Source: Diaporthe sp. PMI_573
Taxonomy: Eukaryota; Ascomycota; Sordariomycetes; Diaporthales; Diaporthaceae
Length of the DNA stretch: 64,000 nucleotides
Assembly (NCBI GenBank): GCA_021399435.1
Contig: JAJTUP010000003.1
Coordinates: forward strand, 2,046,001 to 2,110,000
Direction: 5' to 3'
Shown: positions 22,696-35,000 of the stretch, in pieces
How the letters are laid out: each line of letters opens with the position of its first letter
Position numbering within the stretch: the first letter of the stretch is position 1
Translations under genes and position numbers: made by a program
Notes under the pieces: model-generated
Told to the model about the DNA's origin: nothing
Database searches by the model: none
The model's input: the letters and a program-made list of their open reading frames with translations, nothing else

Positions 22696-24707
22696 ATGTC
22701 TTCCATCAATCAAAAGTCTCCTGAGCTTCAGCCTTCCACCACCGATGTTGGTGCAGTATCCTCGTCCTCATTGTCAGAGAAAGGGGAGATGCGTACAGCG
22801 TGCGATGACGGTCCCCATTACTTAACTGGAGCGAGGCTACAGGCCATTTCCATAGGGTAAGCACTCTCGAAAACGTTTTTCGCAAACTACTGATGCTAAT
22901 GATTTTCATCACAGTCTCTGCCTGGGCCTCTTCCTAGTAAACTTCGAGATCACCGTGGTTGGCACAGCTCTCGTTGCCATCACTAATGATCTTGAAGACT
23001 TTGCCAGAAGCAGCTGGGTGGTCACAGCCTACCTATTGACTTACACCGGTATATGAACGCTGCAAGCTCACTGTTCGGACGTGCCACTGCTAACAGTAGT
23101 TTATTTCAGGGTGCCTGGTCATTTGGGCTCGACTGAGTGACCTGCTGGGACGAAAACCTACCGTCATCACTGCCTTCTTCATCTTTGCCGCTTTCTCGGG
23201 AGCATGTGGAGGTGCCAGAACAATGGTTCAATTGTGAGTCTTATGAACAAATACTTACCATCCGAAATTCCACTACTTTCAACTGACGCTCGTAGGATTG
23301 TCTTTCGTGTGTTACAGGGCATTGGTGGATCGGGCATCTACGGTCTCACAACTGCAATGATCTACGAACTTGTTCCGCCTCCAAAGTTCCCTTTGTACAC
23401 CACGTTCGTGATGATACTTTTTGCAATAGCTTTTGCTCTGGGCCCACTACTTGGCGGCCTGATCACTAATAACGGGTCCTGGAAATGGGTATTCCTTCTG
23501 AAGTAAGTATATTTGACTGACATACCACTAAGTTCCATTGCTGACATTTCCCACCCACCCTAGTGTACCATTGGCGGCTTTGTGCGGCATTGGCCTCTAC
23601 TTCGCTGTTCCAAGTCACTTCCCATACCATGGTCGTGCAAACCCCCCTCCACGCCCGCGCATTCAGAGTTTTGACATCCTTGGGTCAGTACTTACTCTTG
23701 CGGGGGTGTCACTTCTTATAGCTGGCCTTGAAGAGGCTGCTTCATTACTGAAATGGAGGAATGCCAGGGTGATTGGTCCACTTTGTGGATCTGGAGTGGC
23801 CTGGCTACTATTTCTATGGAGCCAATGGAACTCAAGTCGCCCAGGGAGTGCCGTACAGTCTGTCTTCCCTTGGAAATTTTGCACTAACCGAGTTATCATG
23901 GGCCTCTTCATGTAAGTATCCCAGCCTTCTACTCTCTTTGATTGATGTCACATCGCTTACATTGTTTCCAAGCAACACTTTCCTGACTGGCGCTGTCAGC
24001 GTAACATGCATCGTCCTAATTCCACTCCGGTATCAAACCGCAGCTGGTCTAAGCCCTTTGCAGGCTGGGGCTCGGCTCATTTTATTCTCCGTTGCCTCAC
24101 CTATTGGTGCCATTCTAGCAGCAGCAGCTTGTAAGAAGAACCGCGTTGCGCCATTGTACTTGATGTTATTCGGAGAAATCCTCCAAATCATTGGTTTAGT
24201 GCTTGCCACAACGTTGACAAGTACGAATGACCGCGATTGGCCCGGTCTCTACGGTCTTCAGGTCTGTATAGGCTTTGGAATGGGACTCGTCGTGGGCACA
24301 GCCACATTACTGACCCCAGCAGTGGTCGAGAGGAAAGACCTCGGTAAGTTTGATTGCCTGGATTTCATGACTTGTGGTGCTGTGCTAACATATCAACAGC
24401 GACGGGGTCGGCCGCTGTGATTCAATTCCGATTTTTGGGTGGAGCTACTATTCTCTCGATCGCAACTGCTGTGGGAAACAGTTGGGTTCGCCATGTGGTC
24501 TCTGACCTTTTGACTACAGAAGAACTGCAAGGCATCTTCCGATCTGCGGCAACAATTGGGGACTTAGCAGCTGAGACTGAATACGTGGTTCGAGGACACT
24601 TTGTACAGAGCTTCAATCTGCAGATGCGAATCTTGTTGGGTGTGGCCGTGGCAGCTGTTTTCAGCTCCCTCCTCATGTGGCAGAAGCCCCAGGTCAAGGT
24701 TCCATAG
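22696..24707 (+). CDS. MFS transporter, drug:H+ antiporter (DHA2-like) type, 7 exons, 550 aa
   Basis: Exons join in frame across six introns: 22857-22914, 23049-23109, 23234-23295, 23503-23563, 23912-23972 and 24344-24399, all GT-AG and 56-62 bp. The predicted protein starts with a hydrophilic N-terminus of about 50 residues and then has many hydrophobic helices. Motif A is present (ARLSDLLGRKPT after helix 2) and an antiporter motif C-like segment (FALGPLLGGLI) is in helix 5. Length and helix count fit 14-helix exporters of toxins or secondary metabolites at the plasma membrane. The substrate cannot be read from sequence. There are no stops or frameshifts. It sits directly downstream of the retroelement cluster without visible RIP. 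Confidence 0.88.
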
Positions 24708-25898
24708 CTGAGCCATTTCCACTTGACTAGGACAACATCATTCAAGACCGGGAACGATAAGATTTGAGTAAGTCAAGACATGACATTAGGTCTTTTGCAG
24801 GTACGACGCTTTGAGATAGAGTTGGTAGATTGGGATATGATGAGCAGAAACAATGCCAGTGCGCTGTGATGGAGGTCAATGGGTGAAAGAATGGCAAATA
24901 ATTATTGTGTTCCTCAAAATCTTGGCGATGGTATCTCACCGCATCGGCATTGTGTCCAGCGACTAGTGTTGTGGCATGCCCATCAGAACATTACCTAGGT
25001 ACATAGCCAATTGCACATGAGAGCCACACGGGAGAGTCCACACATTGGACCGATATCCTATATCTCCAGGAGCCGCCATCGCCTGCTCATTACCTGAGAG
25101 CAGATTAATGTCCAAGGGGCCCGAGTCAATCCATAGATATTGCTCTCGGTATGATAAACCGTCCCGGAGGCTTGAGTCTCGTCCTGAGATGAGCCATCCA
25201 GCAGCAGTTGCTGTCGGCCCGCTAGTGGTGAAGGCTGCAAGTCTCCTCCCCACTGGTTACCCTTCAAAGTACATGAAGTCCACTAGCCAAACATACACAG
25301 TAGCGCCCCCCCCCCGTGCGAGCCCACATGAAGAATCTAGCGGCAAGGTTAAAATAGGTTAAATCCATGTCACCGGAGTTTATTTAACCAAGTGACTACA
25401 TGTCAGCCACCAGAGATATATTTACGCTGCAGCCCACGGCAGTCAGAAGCGATGAGTCTTCACATCCTAAGGAGGATCGTTGAGCGATCGTCGTCCAACC
25501 GGCATTTTCTCCTGCCACAGCTTTCATGATTTTGGGCATGCCGTGTACCGCAACTGCGGAGGAGCAAACTAGTACAAGCTGGCAAGACGTTGGTGGTGTA
25601 GGATGGCCCGCCAACATTCACTGGTTAGAATGCCACCTGGGCACATGTCAGCATGTAGATAATGCCTAGGTATTGGCCCCACTTTACTTAATACAGTACC
25701 GGGGTCTTAATCATGTTAGCGGGCCGTTATAGGGTCCCCAAAGTTTAACTCATAGCTTATGCTGAAACGCCGGACCTTGACTTGCCCCGAATTCCAGTAG
25801 GCATTATTCTATCTCAATACCTTGTAGAGCTACGCAGTCGATCGTCGCCCGACATTTTCCATTCCATTCATCATCAAATAACATTACGCTTTTTTAAA
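24708..25898. other. No recognised gene between the MFS gene and the paraoxonase-like pseudogene
   Basis: Open frames on both strands (for example minus 24963-25253) lack recognisable domains. A C9 run lies at about 25307-25315. This may be 3' flank and promoter sequence, or an eroded minus-strand gene. Confidence 0.35.
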
Positions 25899-27300
25899 AT
25901 GGGTGTCAGTATACGACCAAGCATTGTAAGTTCTTCAAGTCGGAGCTATGGCCCGGCCCGTCCAAATTTTAGGGCCCGATAGCTAACATGGTTTGCAGCT
26001 GGTGGTGCTCTTTGCGCCTCTCGCCGCTTTATTGGCTGCGCGGCTTCAAGTTCTCTCCTTGGCTTACTTTAATGCGCCGAAACAGATGCCCAAGCACACA
26101 AACTTCAGTTTGTATAAGGTCAAGTTTGCAGACTAGATTTAAAGTTGCAAAGATACTGTACTGGTTGAGACCAGAGGCATAGCCCTTCTGGCATGTAATC
26201 CCGGCCGGGAGAACTAGAACACGGTCATGGTATGTGCTTATAGCAACTACTTTCCTGGCTATATGTGCAAGACTGACCAGCAGCAGGGTGACGTTACTAA
26301 CGGCGAACCTAACCCCAATGCTGAGCTCTATGCTTAGAACTACGGAGATAAAGAGAACAGCCTCGCGCCTATCAAGGTCGTTAGGTTTGATACAAAGCTT
26401 CAGACAATAAGAATCGAGTACTATAAGCCCAGCTCGACCCTCTTTATGACCAACTATAGGCGCCAGGACTTCCAAATTAAGTAATTTAACCTCAACCTTA
26501 ACATGCTAACGGCTACCCATGTCTATATTATGGTCTACCCTTTTATCTGCATTCCCAATTCTATTGCCGCAGTTAGCGGATCTAAGTTCTATATTATAAA
26601 CCAGCACTACTTTATTGCCTGTAAGTACCCTCTCTTCTAGACCCTTAAGACAAATCTCGCGCCACTAATAGTAACAGTTATATATATATATATCCTAGAG
26701 AACGGAATAGTTAATACTGCCATAGTTGCCCGCTAGGCCTACCCAAACGGCATTATACTCTATAATGATACCGCCCTTGTTGTTGCGTCATTAAGCAAGT
26801 ATACCGTCAACTTATATACCATTACCCTGGCTGTAGATACTATAGACTACCTAAGCCTATAGCTGGCCGACAGTATCTAGCTGCCGTTTCTACTAGACAA
26901 TATAGCTGTGTCTAAAGACAACGGCGCTTTATTTATAGCTGGGCACCTATACCTGTCAAGCCTAAATAGGTTTGCTTGCTTGCAGAAGATCTATTATTAT
27001 CCCAACGTACTAGAGACTTAGGGCGAGGAGGGACAAGCTATATACAAGGAGACAGGCACTGTGTTGTAGGCAATTGAGTAGACCCCGGAAGGCAGAGTGA
27101 AGGATATTTATGCTAGATGGGAGTATCCTATAAGTATGTCTGTTGTGAGGAATAAGAAGAGGCGTGTTGGGATTGTGGCGGGGCTTTATGCTAAAGGGCT
27201 TTTTCGTGTGGCGCGACTGACCTATTACGTAGGGACTGGAGATAAAGGCAGCCAGGGGTCGTCTGACGGGAAAATAACAGGCCACGTTAATGCTTTGTAA
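25899..27300 (+). pseudogene. Paraoxonase/arylesterase-like protein, inactivated
   Basis: Exon 1 (25899-25925, MGVSIRPSI) joins exon 2 across an intron 25926-25998 with a GCTAAC branch point. The next residues form a hydrophobic anchor (LVVLFAPLAALLAARL) and then YFNAPKQMP. Further family words are GIALLACNPGREN, SSTLFMTNYRR, PNSIAAVSGSKFY, AYPNGIILYND and VASLSKYTVNLYT, the six-bladed propeller pattern of fungal serum-paraoxonase-like proteins. Near the end GIVAGLYAKGLFRVA fits the last blade. The frame is broken by numerous TAG/TAA codons, several at expected tryptophans, so it is dead, with a G-to-A/C-to-T pattern. The exact 3' end is uncertain. Confidence 0.75.
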
Positions 27301-27640
27301 ATCAAATCTCGGAAAGCAGCCATAGGTATAAGACAGGGAAGCCAGAACAAGTGGGGAAAAAAGAGAAGGCGAAGTTTCTTGTCTATCTAGCCATGAAATA
27401 CGGACGATCGGGGGCTCGGCTGGAAAAGTTTACAATTCTGCTAACCCAGGTCATGGTTAGGCACCCAATGATGAGTGTGTTACTGGGGTCGTGATGAAAT
27501 GTAGCGGTGGGGGCGGTGCTGACAATTATGCATGTAGGAGCACCAAGCTGTGTAACATCGCCAGTACAAGTATATACTTTGCTGTTATCCTCCACTCGCA
27601 GCCGCTTTACCCATGCATTTCTTCTCTTATTAATGAAAAA
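27301..27640. other. Intergenic, no gene recognised
   Basis: The only open frame is on the minus strand (27383-27643), with no domain. It is probably spacer between two pseudogenes. Confidence 0.35.
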
Positions 27641-27649
27641 CATTAAAAT

Positions 27650-30600
27650 ATTTTCGTTATAAATTTTTCAAGGCTTCTACGTCTTCCCTCAGAGGGTTGG
27701 CGGAAAACAGCTGTTATAAACACGAGTATCGTTGGCTTCTTTGCTGTGGCAAATTTCTGCACTCTGAGTTGGTCCCTCGCCAAGAGCGGCATGTTACGCA
27801 ACAACATCTTTAGCGAAGGCAACTATGACAAGATCTTACTACTTAATACTTGCCTGTATCTGCTCCTTAATATTGCTTCCAGCCTTGTTATAGTATCGTC
27901 TAATTTCTTTATGCAAGTCTTGAATTTACCGACTTGAACCGAGGTAGACCAAGCATATATATATTGGCGCTGGCTTGAGATTGGGGTACCTTTGCTTTAA
28001 AACATCTTAAATGTGTCTCTCTATAAGACCATTATTTGGGCCCTGTTTGGCTTGATCTTTGTCTCAATCTATCTACTGTATAACTCCTTAATATTCACGG
28101 TTGATTACAGTGGTTTAGAATGGTTAATGGCGATTATTTCGGAATCCCTTCTGTACGGCGCACCGTACTTCCTTCTAGGAGCGGCACTTACCCTAGATGG
28201 AATATACTGTGCGAGAGTAAAGTATTCCAATGATCGGAATGGGTACGAGCAATACGAATTCGAAATTAATTATTTTGATTTTTAAAACTCATCCCAGAGG
28301 CTTAGTACTGTCATAGACAATGTTATGGCCACAGCAACTCAATGTCTGTCTGTCAGCGATTGCAAATTGGAGTACCAAATATGTCGAGGACTACGCAAAT
28401 ACTGAAATCTTCTTCTTGTTATTGGGTCAGACAGTGAACCGATGGATTTCCAAGGCTGGGTTGTTAACGATATCTACGACATGGAGAAAATCGTGGGAGA
28501 TGTTTACAACTTGAGCACATCGGGTCTTGATGACGAGCTGAAGAACCAAACATTCAGCTCTATTTGGGAGCCTTATTTTGGAAATGCTTTCATGTTATAA
28601 TTAAATTCATTGTCGTTTAGCTTAAATTGCTCCAAAAGCGCGGCAAATCTATCAACATACCTTGATGGCTGCGACAATAGCTGTACTGGCCCGCTCGGGA
28701 CAGGCCTCAGCTTTATGGCACCACAGATTAACAATTCTAAAGTAACGAGTTCGACCTGGGAGTTCGAATGGTTACGTGAGGACGAATTGATCTCTACTTT
28801 GCGGTCTAGATTGTCTTGGGGTCAAGAACTTGATAATACATGGATTTTAGGGCCTTAGGCTTTTGATAATTGGCCAAACAAGTGTGTAGGTTTGCCGCGG
28901 CCTTTTTACTTAAATTTGAGCCTAAACAAAGTAAGCGTGTAGTACTGTCTTGCTGAGCCCTTTAAACGAGGGTGTAAAGTGGTAGTGTCTAATGTGCTTT
29001 TCCTGGTAGTGATAGTTTGTATTTTCCTTAAACTCATACTCTGTATAGGAGTTGTTTTCACCCTGAGAGATGATCCTCTGGTTACACTAGGCGATGCAGT
29101 GGCCTTATTCATCAGCACTCTCGACCCAACCATAATTGGTAGATGCGCAGCAACACTTCCGGAAATCCGGTCGCGTGTCTCGGAATAGAAGCCAGTTTAA
29201 TGGCAGGGCCGACCCAAACGGTTTAGACATGCGATATTACCAGCGACTTAGACTTTGAATTACATCTTCTTCGGTCTCCTTATGATAATTCTGGCGTTCT
29301 TGTTGTACGGAGCATTTAATGACTATCCTTTGAACGAAGAGTGAGTCCCCGATATAGTATCACCTCCCCATTAATTTTGGTAAAGTCGGTATAAGTAACA
29401 TGCTATATGTAGCTCTAGCGCCAGGGAAATCCTGTCCCACGAGCAAAGTATGCTTAAGGGAGGAGTGTATAAGCCGCCGTGGCCCCCAATAGGAAACTTC
29501 TTTGCCTCTGTTCTCCTACCTAATATCCCGTAATTGATACTGTCTTTTGCCTACTTTGCGTATAACTTACTCTGCACTTAAATGCTTGCGGAGTCCGAGT
29601 GGCAGTCGTTGAGCATTGACTATTGCCCTTTGCGCGTAACAAGCCTTTAAGGAGAGTAGCGGTTAACTTTTCGACTCTAGTTGCCATACAGATATAGCGT
29701 TTCTTTATTGGTTACCAGTATATTTCTTCATTAGATGACGTTAAATGCTATTTTCCTCTTTATGAGCGAAGGAGGTAAGTTTAGTTATTAATAACTTGAG
29801 ACTGAATCCTTTGCTGCTTGCCTCTTACACTACTTCCGCAATCATGCGTCACCTTTGATCTATTAAATACGCATTGATGAATACTAAGGCTTTTTCAGGA
29901 TATTATATGAGTTTCCTACCATATTCTCCCGCTGAGCTGGAGGAACTTGGTGGGCCAGGTGAATACCGAGCTCCGCGTCAGATCGTTCTTGTCGGCTTCT
30001 CCTCACCTGCCATTCTCATCGGATTCGTCGTCTCGCTTGTTTTGATAACGATCCCTATATTCCTCGGATTACGAAGACTCCAGGGCTCTATGATCCTCTC
30101 ACGCTCAAACTCACTTGTTATGTCCGCGGCTTGTCATGTGTCGACCCTTCGCAGAGCTCGGTCGCCCTTTGGCTTCTCTAAGTCGACGGTCCGAGATGAT
30201 AATTTAAGAGAAATGCGCCATTCTGATGAATCCTGCCACAGAAGTCCTACGGGCGGATCCGTGGTTATCGAGGAAGTAATCGAGTTGCAACCTCTTGTTT
30301 CGGAATCACACAGGGGTTCCGACGCATCTGCCAGCTCCACACTTGCATCAACGCACGCTCACTTGAGGGGATTGACTGAGGATAGTCCAAGCATAGCAGC
30401 CGGAACCTCTGCCGACGATTTCAGAGGCGATCGGGACGCTGAAGCAGGAGATACCATCGTCTGTACAGCGCAGCTAAACCGGGACGATGGCAGCGCGACC
30501 GCAGAGTCACAACAACTTCTCACTGTTACTATTGACAACGAGCGTCGTAGAAGCACGATCAGCAGCCTGGACGCTGATGATACCGCCGACAGACTAAAAG

Positions 30601-30827
30601 CTGCTCGCGAGCTCGAAGACGGCTCTGTCTCTGAAGAGGACGACGCGCAATTCCGGGTAAGACTGTCGAGGAGCAGGATTCGGTGGGGTGTTGTGAGCAT
30701 GCCGGATGAGTTTTACACACAATTTGGAGACCCAGGGGATGGAGTAAAGTTCGAGCATCTGACTTTTGGGATCGAGGAGCAGGACGTTGCTGCACCAGTA
30801 AATGACCCTCACTCTGTATATGCTTGA
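27650..30827 (+). pseudogene. DUF6536-type fungal membrane protein, degraded
   Basis: The start GWRKTAVINTSIVGFF, then LLNIASSLVIVSSNFFMQVL, TEVDQAYIYWRWLEIGVP, later MLAESEWQSL and CPLRVTSL plus LQLPYRYSVSLLVTS, follow the order of the large fungal DUF6536 membrane proteins. The only long clean frame is the C-terminus (29877-30827), which covers YSPAELEELG, one transmembrane helix (ILIGFVVSLVLITIPIFLG) and a Ser/Asp-rich cytosolic tail ending RWGVVSMPDEF...HSVYA. Upstream, stops and frame changes break the frame repeatedly (for example TGA in PT*TEVDQ). Function of the family is unknown. The C-terminal piece could be transcribed but would lack most helices. Confidence 0.75.
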
Positions 30828-30897
30828 ACATCTGTTTCCCATTTATTTCGCCACCATTATATTCAACACCTAATTTTATCAGCGGTGTCCTTTTTTT

Positions 30898-30922
30898 AAA
30901 AGAAAAGAAAAGAAAAGAAAAG
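30898..30922 (+). repeat. (AAAAG)5 microsatellite
   Basis: Five perfect AAAAG units just downstream of the DUF6536 pseudogene stop. Confidence 0.9.
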
Positions 30923-31529
30923 CTGGGTCTTGGATGGTTTACCACAGTATCAGGTACCGGATGCATACAGCTTATGAAGCATATGTACACGGGTTACAAA
31001 CGAGACCACTTAAATCCACTCGATCCTTAAGGGTGCGCATTCTAAAGTGCGGGCGACTGGCCGTGGCTCTGAGAGATTGCTGACGGCCGTGAAGCCACTT
31101 GAGTCTTCTTATTGAGATAAGCTGAGGGAAATTTGACATCATATATTACGGCATCTATTCAATGGTTAGATCCGGGACGATGAAAGAGATGATTTTCCGG
31201 AAGATGACTGTGGACAGAGGCCTGGTGTGAGATTGGGCCTATCACGACGAGTCTTGCTTGTGCGACCCTAATGCGTGATTTCCAAGACGGACGTGGACGA
31301 ATGGTCATCCCGAAGGTGGGGTCAAGTTCGGCTCTCTCTGCAAAAGACATTTCGGTGCATGCTCATCAGCACTCGGACGTTCCGCCTACGGCCTCCTTTC
31401 CCCAAGTGACGACGGCAAACCTGAAAGACGAGCAGCCCCAGCGCAGCCAGGAACGGACTGAAATCGCTGACAGACGCCATCAGCTCCCAGGCCAATTCGC
31501 AAAAGCGTCATCATAGAACCCTACCCAAT
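30923..31529. other. Intergenic, no gene recognised
   Basis: It contains short open frames only (31271-31516 plus) and probably includes the promoter of the HET pseudogene. Confidence 0.35.
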
Positions 31530-33624
31530 ATGAATCGTTCCCTTTGTGCTACATGTTTGAATCTTGACTACAGCCTTTACAATCCTGTGGATACTAAGTT
31601 CTACGAAGATTATTCCCGAAAGGAAGATAGTTCAGTGAGGTTCATCAGCGTCGAGTTTGTGAGCCTAACAGCAGCTGCCATAAGAGGTTGTTTGTACTGC
31701 GACGTTCTTACAAGAGGCTGTGCTCTATTTTGGCCTGTGGCAAGTTATGTGTATTCAGGTGATGAGAGTAATACATCAGATAGCGAAACAGAGCGATATG
31801 CCCTACTTTTGCAAATAAGCCCAGGGGCTGGGTTGCGGGCTATCCGACACCGCCGGGGCCATCTCCCCTGGGGAGAAATCCTGCCTAAAGTCGAGTTCTT
31901 TACGAAGCCGAGTAGGTGCCGAAAGTTTTGGTTGATATCTGCTGAGTGCCGCCGACTAACCCTTTCTGCAAGGCTATGAGCCACTACACCCTGCGTTTTG
32001 GCATACTCGCGACCTGCCACGACATATTTCCATCGTCACAGCTGCACAGGCGCTGCGCTCGTGGCTTCAATGCTGCGAAAGAACCCACGAAAGCTGCAGG
32101 GCAACAATTGCCAAGCTACCCACCCGGGTTCTTGATCTTTCTGAAGATCGTCCCCGACTTGTTAAGTTCCGCGATAATGGGTCACCGTACGAAAAATATG
32201 CCACCATAAGCCATTGTTGGGGTAATCCTCTCGGCGACAAGCCGACAAGCACACTGAAGCAGAATGTAGAGTCGAGAAAGACCGGTATTGCTCTCCAGGA
32301 CCTCTCTCCCCTTTTTAGAGACGCCATCAGATTATGCAAAATGGCAGGTTGCAACTATGTCTGGATTGACTTGCTTTGTATCATCCAAGATAATCATTCA
32401 GACTGGATGGTGCAGTCGCAGAAGATGGCCGAGATATATTCCAATGCACATTTTAATATTTCAGCAACCTTGTCTCCTGACAGCACCCACTGCCTCTTTC
32501 AGGAGCGATGGTCTATCTGCGAGAATCCAACACGCAAACAACCTTTGTCGACTTACGAATTGAAGGCCTCGACAACTTCGAGCGACCTGGTCTGCGTAAG
32601 ATGGGCCCATAACCGAGATCATTGATATGTTCAGGGAGGACTCGTTAACATGCATTTGACACAAGCCCCACTACTGGACCGGGCATAGGTTCTTCAAGAG
32701 GTGCTGCTTTCACGCCGGACTCTGCACATATACTCATCTGAGATCATCTAGGAGTGTAGGACCCTATGTGACTATAAATGTAAATCACTTAGCTCAGACA
32801 GACTGCATCTCATTGACTACAAGCAACAACTTACCAGGATTCGAGGGCTTCGTTGCTCGGCCACGGATATCTACGATTTTTGGCTCAGGATATGTGACCG
32901 CTATTCTACTCTGTCACTTACTCTGGCCTCTGATCGAGTTGTAGCGCTTGCCGGCCTTGCCCAAGCTATCCAATCAGCAACAAACGACTCGATTTCTGCC
33001 GGCGTCTGGAAAGGAGATCTCACACGAGGAATCCTTTAGTTCGAATCTCCTACATCCAGTCCTGAAGCTTCGAGAGTAGATTGCGCGTGGCCAACATAGT
33101 CTTGGATGTCCAGGATTTGGAATGTCACAAGTTCTAATTGCAATTTCCTTACCATCCACGATGGTTTCCAGCAAGAGCCGAAGACTTCATTACACGCAGA
33201 AGATAGTTGTGTCGGCCCAGGCGACAAACAATGGCGTGTAATTATATTTCAAGAACCTGTAACAATGGCAACAATTCAAAAGGAAGAGGAAGACTACAGC
33301 GACAGCAACAGCGACAGCGACATCAACAGGCACGAGTACTATATAGTGCCACCCTCTCCATTCAATTCGTCGGTAGGCTTCAGAAGAATTATCTTATATG
33401 CAGACTGCCCTAATTCAGCAGATGGCCATTTACTAAAAGGTAATAGTGTAGAATGTTTGCTTATAGGAATGAGCAAGGTCGGCGCCCCGTTCATTCTTGT
33501 CGTTCAAAAGTGCGAGGCTCTGGACGGAGATGTGTATCGGCGTATTGGCATCTCATATAACCGAGTTTTGCCTCCACAGGATATCTTTAGCAAGGCGAAG
33601 GTCAAGCGCGTCAAATTAGTATGA
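31530..33624 (+). pseudogene. HET-domain protein inactivated by stop mutations at tryptophan positions
   Basis: Exon 1 (31530-31912) starts MNRSLCATCLNLDYS. An intron 31912/31913-31972 (branch GACTAAC) leads into one continuous frame that runs to 33624. The HET core is clear: KYATISHCWG, DAIRLCKMAGCNYVWIDLLC, IQDNHSDWMVQSQKMAEIYS and AHFNISAT. Downstream, A*VLQE, II*ECR, GIL*FES and PT*SWM carry TAG and NRDH*YVQ carries TGA. At least three of these are invariant tryptophans in HET proteins. Apart from these five stops the frame is open for about 550 codons. HET proteins act in heterokaryon incompatibility and related allorecognition. Any product here would stop shortly after the HET core. Confidence 0.82.
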
Positions 33625-34113
33625 TGGCTAAATGGGCCGTCCGAGGGCAAGGATCTGTGCAAAAGGTCTACCACGACGCGGTCAATGTCAATCGTTTAAG
33701 AGTGGAAAGCAATATAAAATGTGTTATCGCCAATTTGCAACTCAAAAATATACGATACAATTCGCGTTCACAATGGCCATGACACAAATTATGGGAAGTT
33801 CTTGATTCGTTGGGCTAAACTATCAAGACAGGGTGTGGGATTTTTGTGTTCGGCGGCGTCGTGCTGAGCGTCTTGCACCCCTCACTGTCGGGCTGCTAAT
33901 CAAGGAGTGGTGTAGTGCTTGTTAGAGGAAACGTTTCCCTTGAGCAACTTGATCCCAGAAAATACTTCCGAGTCGCTGCGATCCTTGCAGTGGCTGGTGA
34001 TGGAGGGCTGACTGCAGTAGGTGATGGCGGTGGTAAGCCGACTGCCGAGCTCATGGCACATACAAACTTCGTCCCCACACGAAGTCGTATTCTTTTCGAC
34101 CATTGCCATTCGA
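33625..34113. other. Intergenic, no gene recognised
   Basis: It lies between the HET pseudogene and the end of a minus-strand gene remnant. Open frames here on both strands lack domains. Confidence 0.35.
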
Positions 34114-35000
34114 TCAGACCCAGACAAATTGCCCCGCTTTGATCAGTTTTCGATAAAAGTCTTCAAGGCTTCTGCCTCCCGAGAATTTGGGATATGATTT
34201 CCAGAAGTCCAGATACCGAAGGTACTCTGCATATTTCGCCGCGTTGTCACAGTATGGAAGGTTAAACGCGATGTTAGACACTATGTTCAAATCTTCCTGA
34301 TTAAGGGCTGCGAGACTTTTATATCTCTGCAGTCGCATTGCCATCGAATGTGGTAGGATGTACTATATGAACACGCAACTCACCAAACCAAGCACATACG
34401 GCCACAGATACAGGAAAATACGGGATCCCGTCCGCTCTCCCATAGTCAAGCCTGTAATCGCTGGATTAGTAGTTGGGTCGGTGACGACCAGCGAATACCC
34501 GGTGCTGTATGTTTTGACTTTTTGGACCCACCTGTATTTTTTGGACGCCTCTGTCTTGCTGTGGTTCATCCCGCCCCCTTTCCACTTTTTCCTGCTGCTT
34601 GGTCTCTCGGATTTGCTTTTGGAATAAAGCTCCGAGCTTTGGATCACCTATAATTACTTCTACGTTGGGCAAGTCAAACCATTGCTGCCCGATGGTGAAT
34701 ATGGCCCCTGGGCCGTGGGCATCTTCAGTGTCGCTTTCAGCGTTGTCACATCAAAGTGGATCAAGAACACAGGGAGCCGAAGCATCATTGGGATTGACGC
34801 AAGCTTCTAGGAAGCGTAAAGGTTCAAAACTGAGGTTTACCTGGCGGCATATACAGCTCAGTCTGTCGACGGCACTGTGACCTGATGAGTCGTTGTAGAG
34901 TTCAAGAAGCCGCGTAATGCAGCTTGGCCTGCCAAATTTTCCATAACATCGATGTTAGCATTAGCAATGTACCTGGACATGCTCTCTTATAGCACAAGAT
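34114..35000 (-). pseudogene. Unrecognised fungal gene remnant, minus strand
   Basis: A credible intron (34327-34383, GTGAGT...GCAG) joins ...RIFLYLWPYVLGL to RYKSLAALNQEDLNIVSN, and the frame ends with KAGQFVWV at 34114. Upstream pieces such as FEPLRFLEACVNPND, GPGAIFTIGQQWFDLP and VIIGDPKLGALFQKQI look like real protein. They lie in a different frame, separated by a Lys/Glu-rich stretch, and contain an in-frame TGA at about 34760. I do not recognise the family. The pattern suggests a gene broken by a small indel and a stop, although extra introns could explain part of it. Confidence 0.4.

Noticed and set aside
23101..23233. Suspected 1-nt frameshift in exon 3 of the first MFS gene
   Set aside because: Rechecking the acceptor (AG at 23109) gives an exon of 124 nt and an intact GRKPT motif. 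The reading frame is complete.
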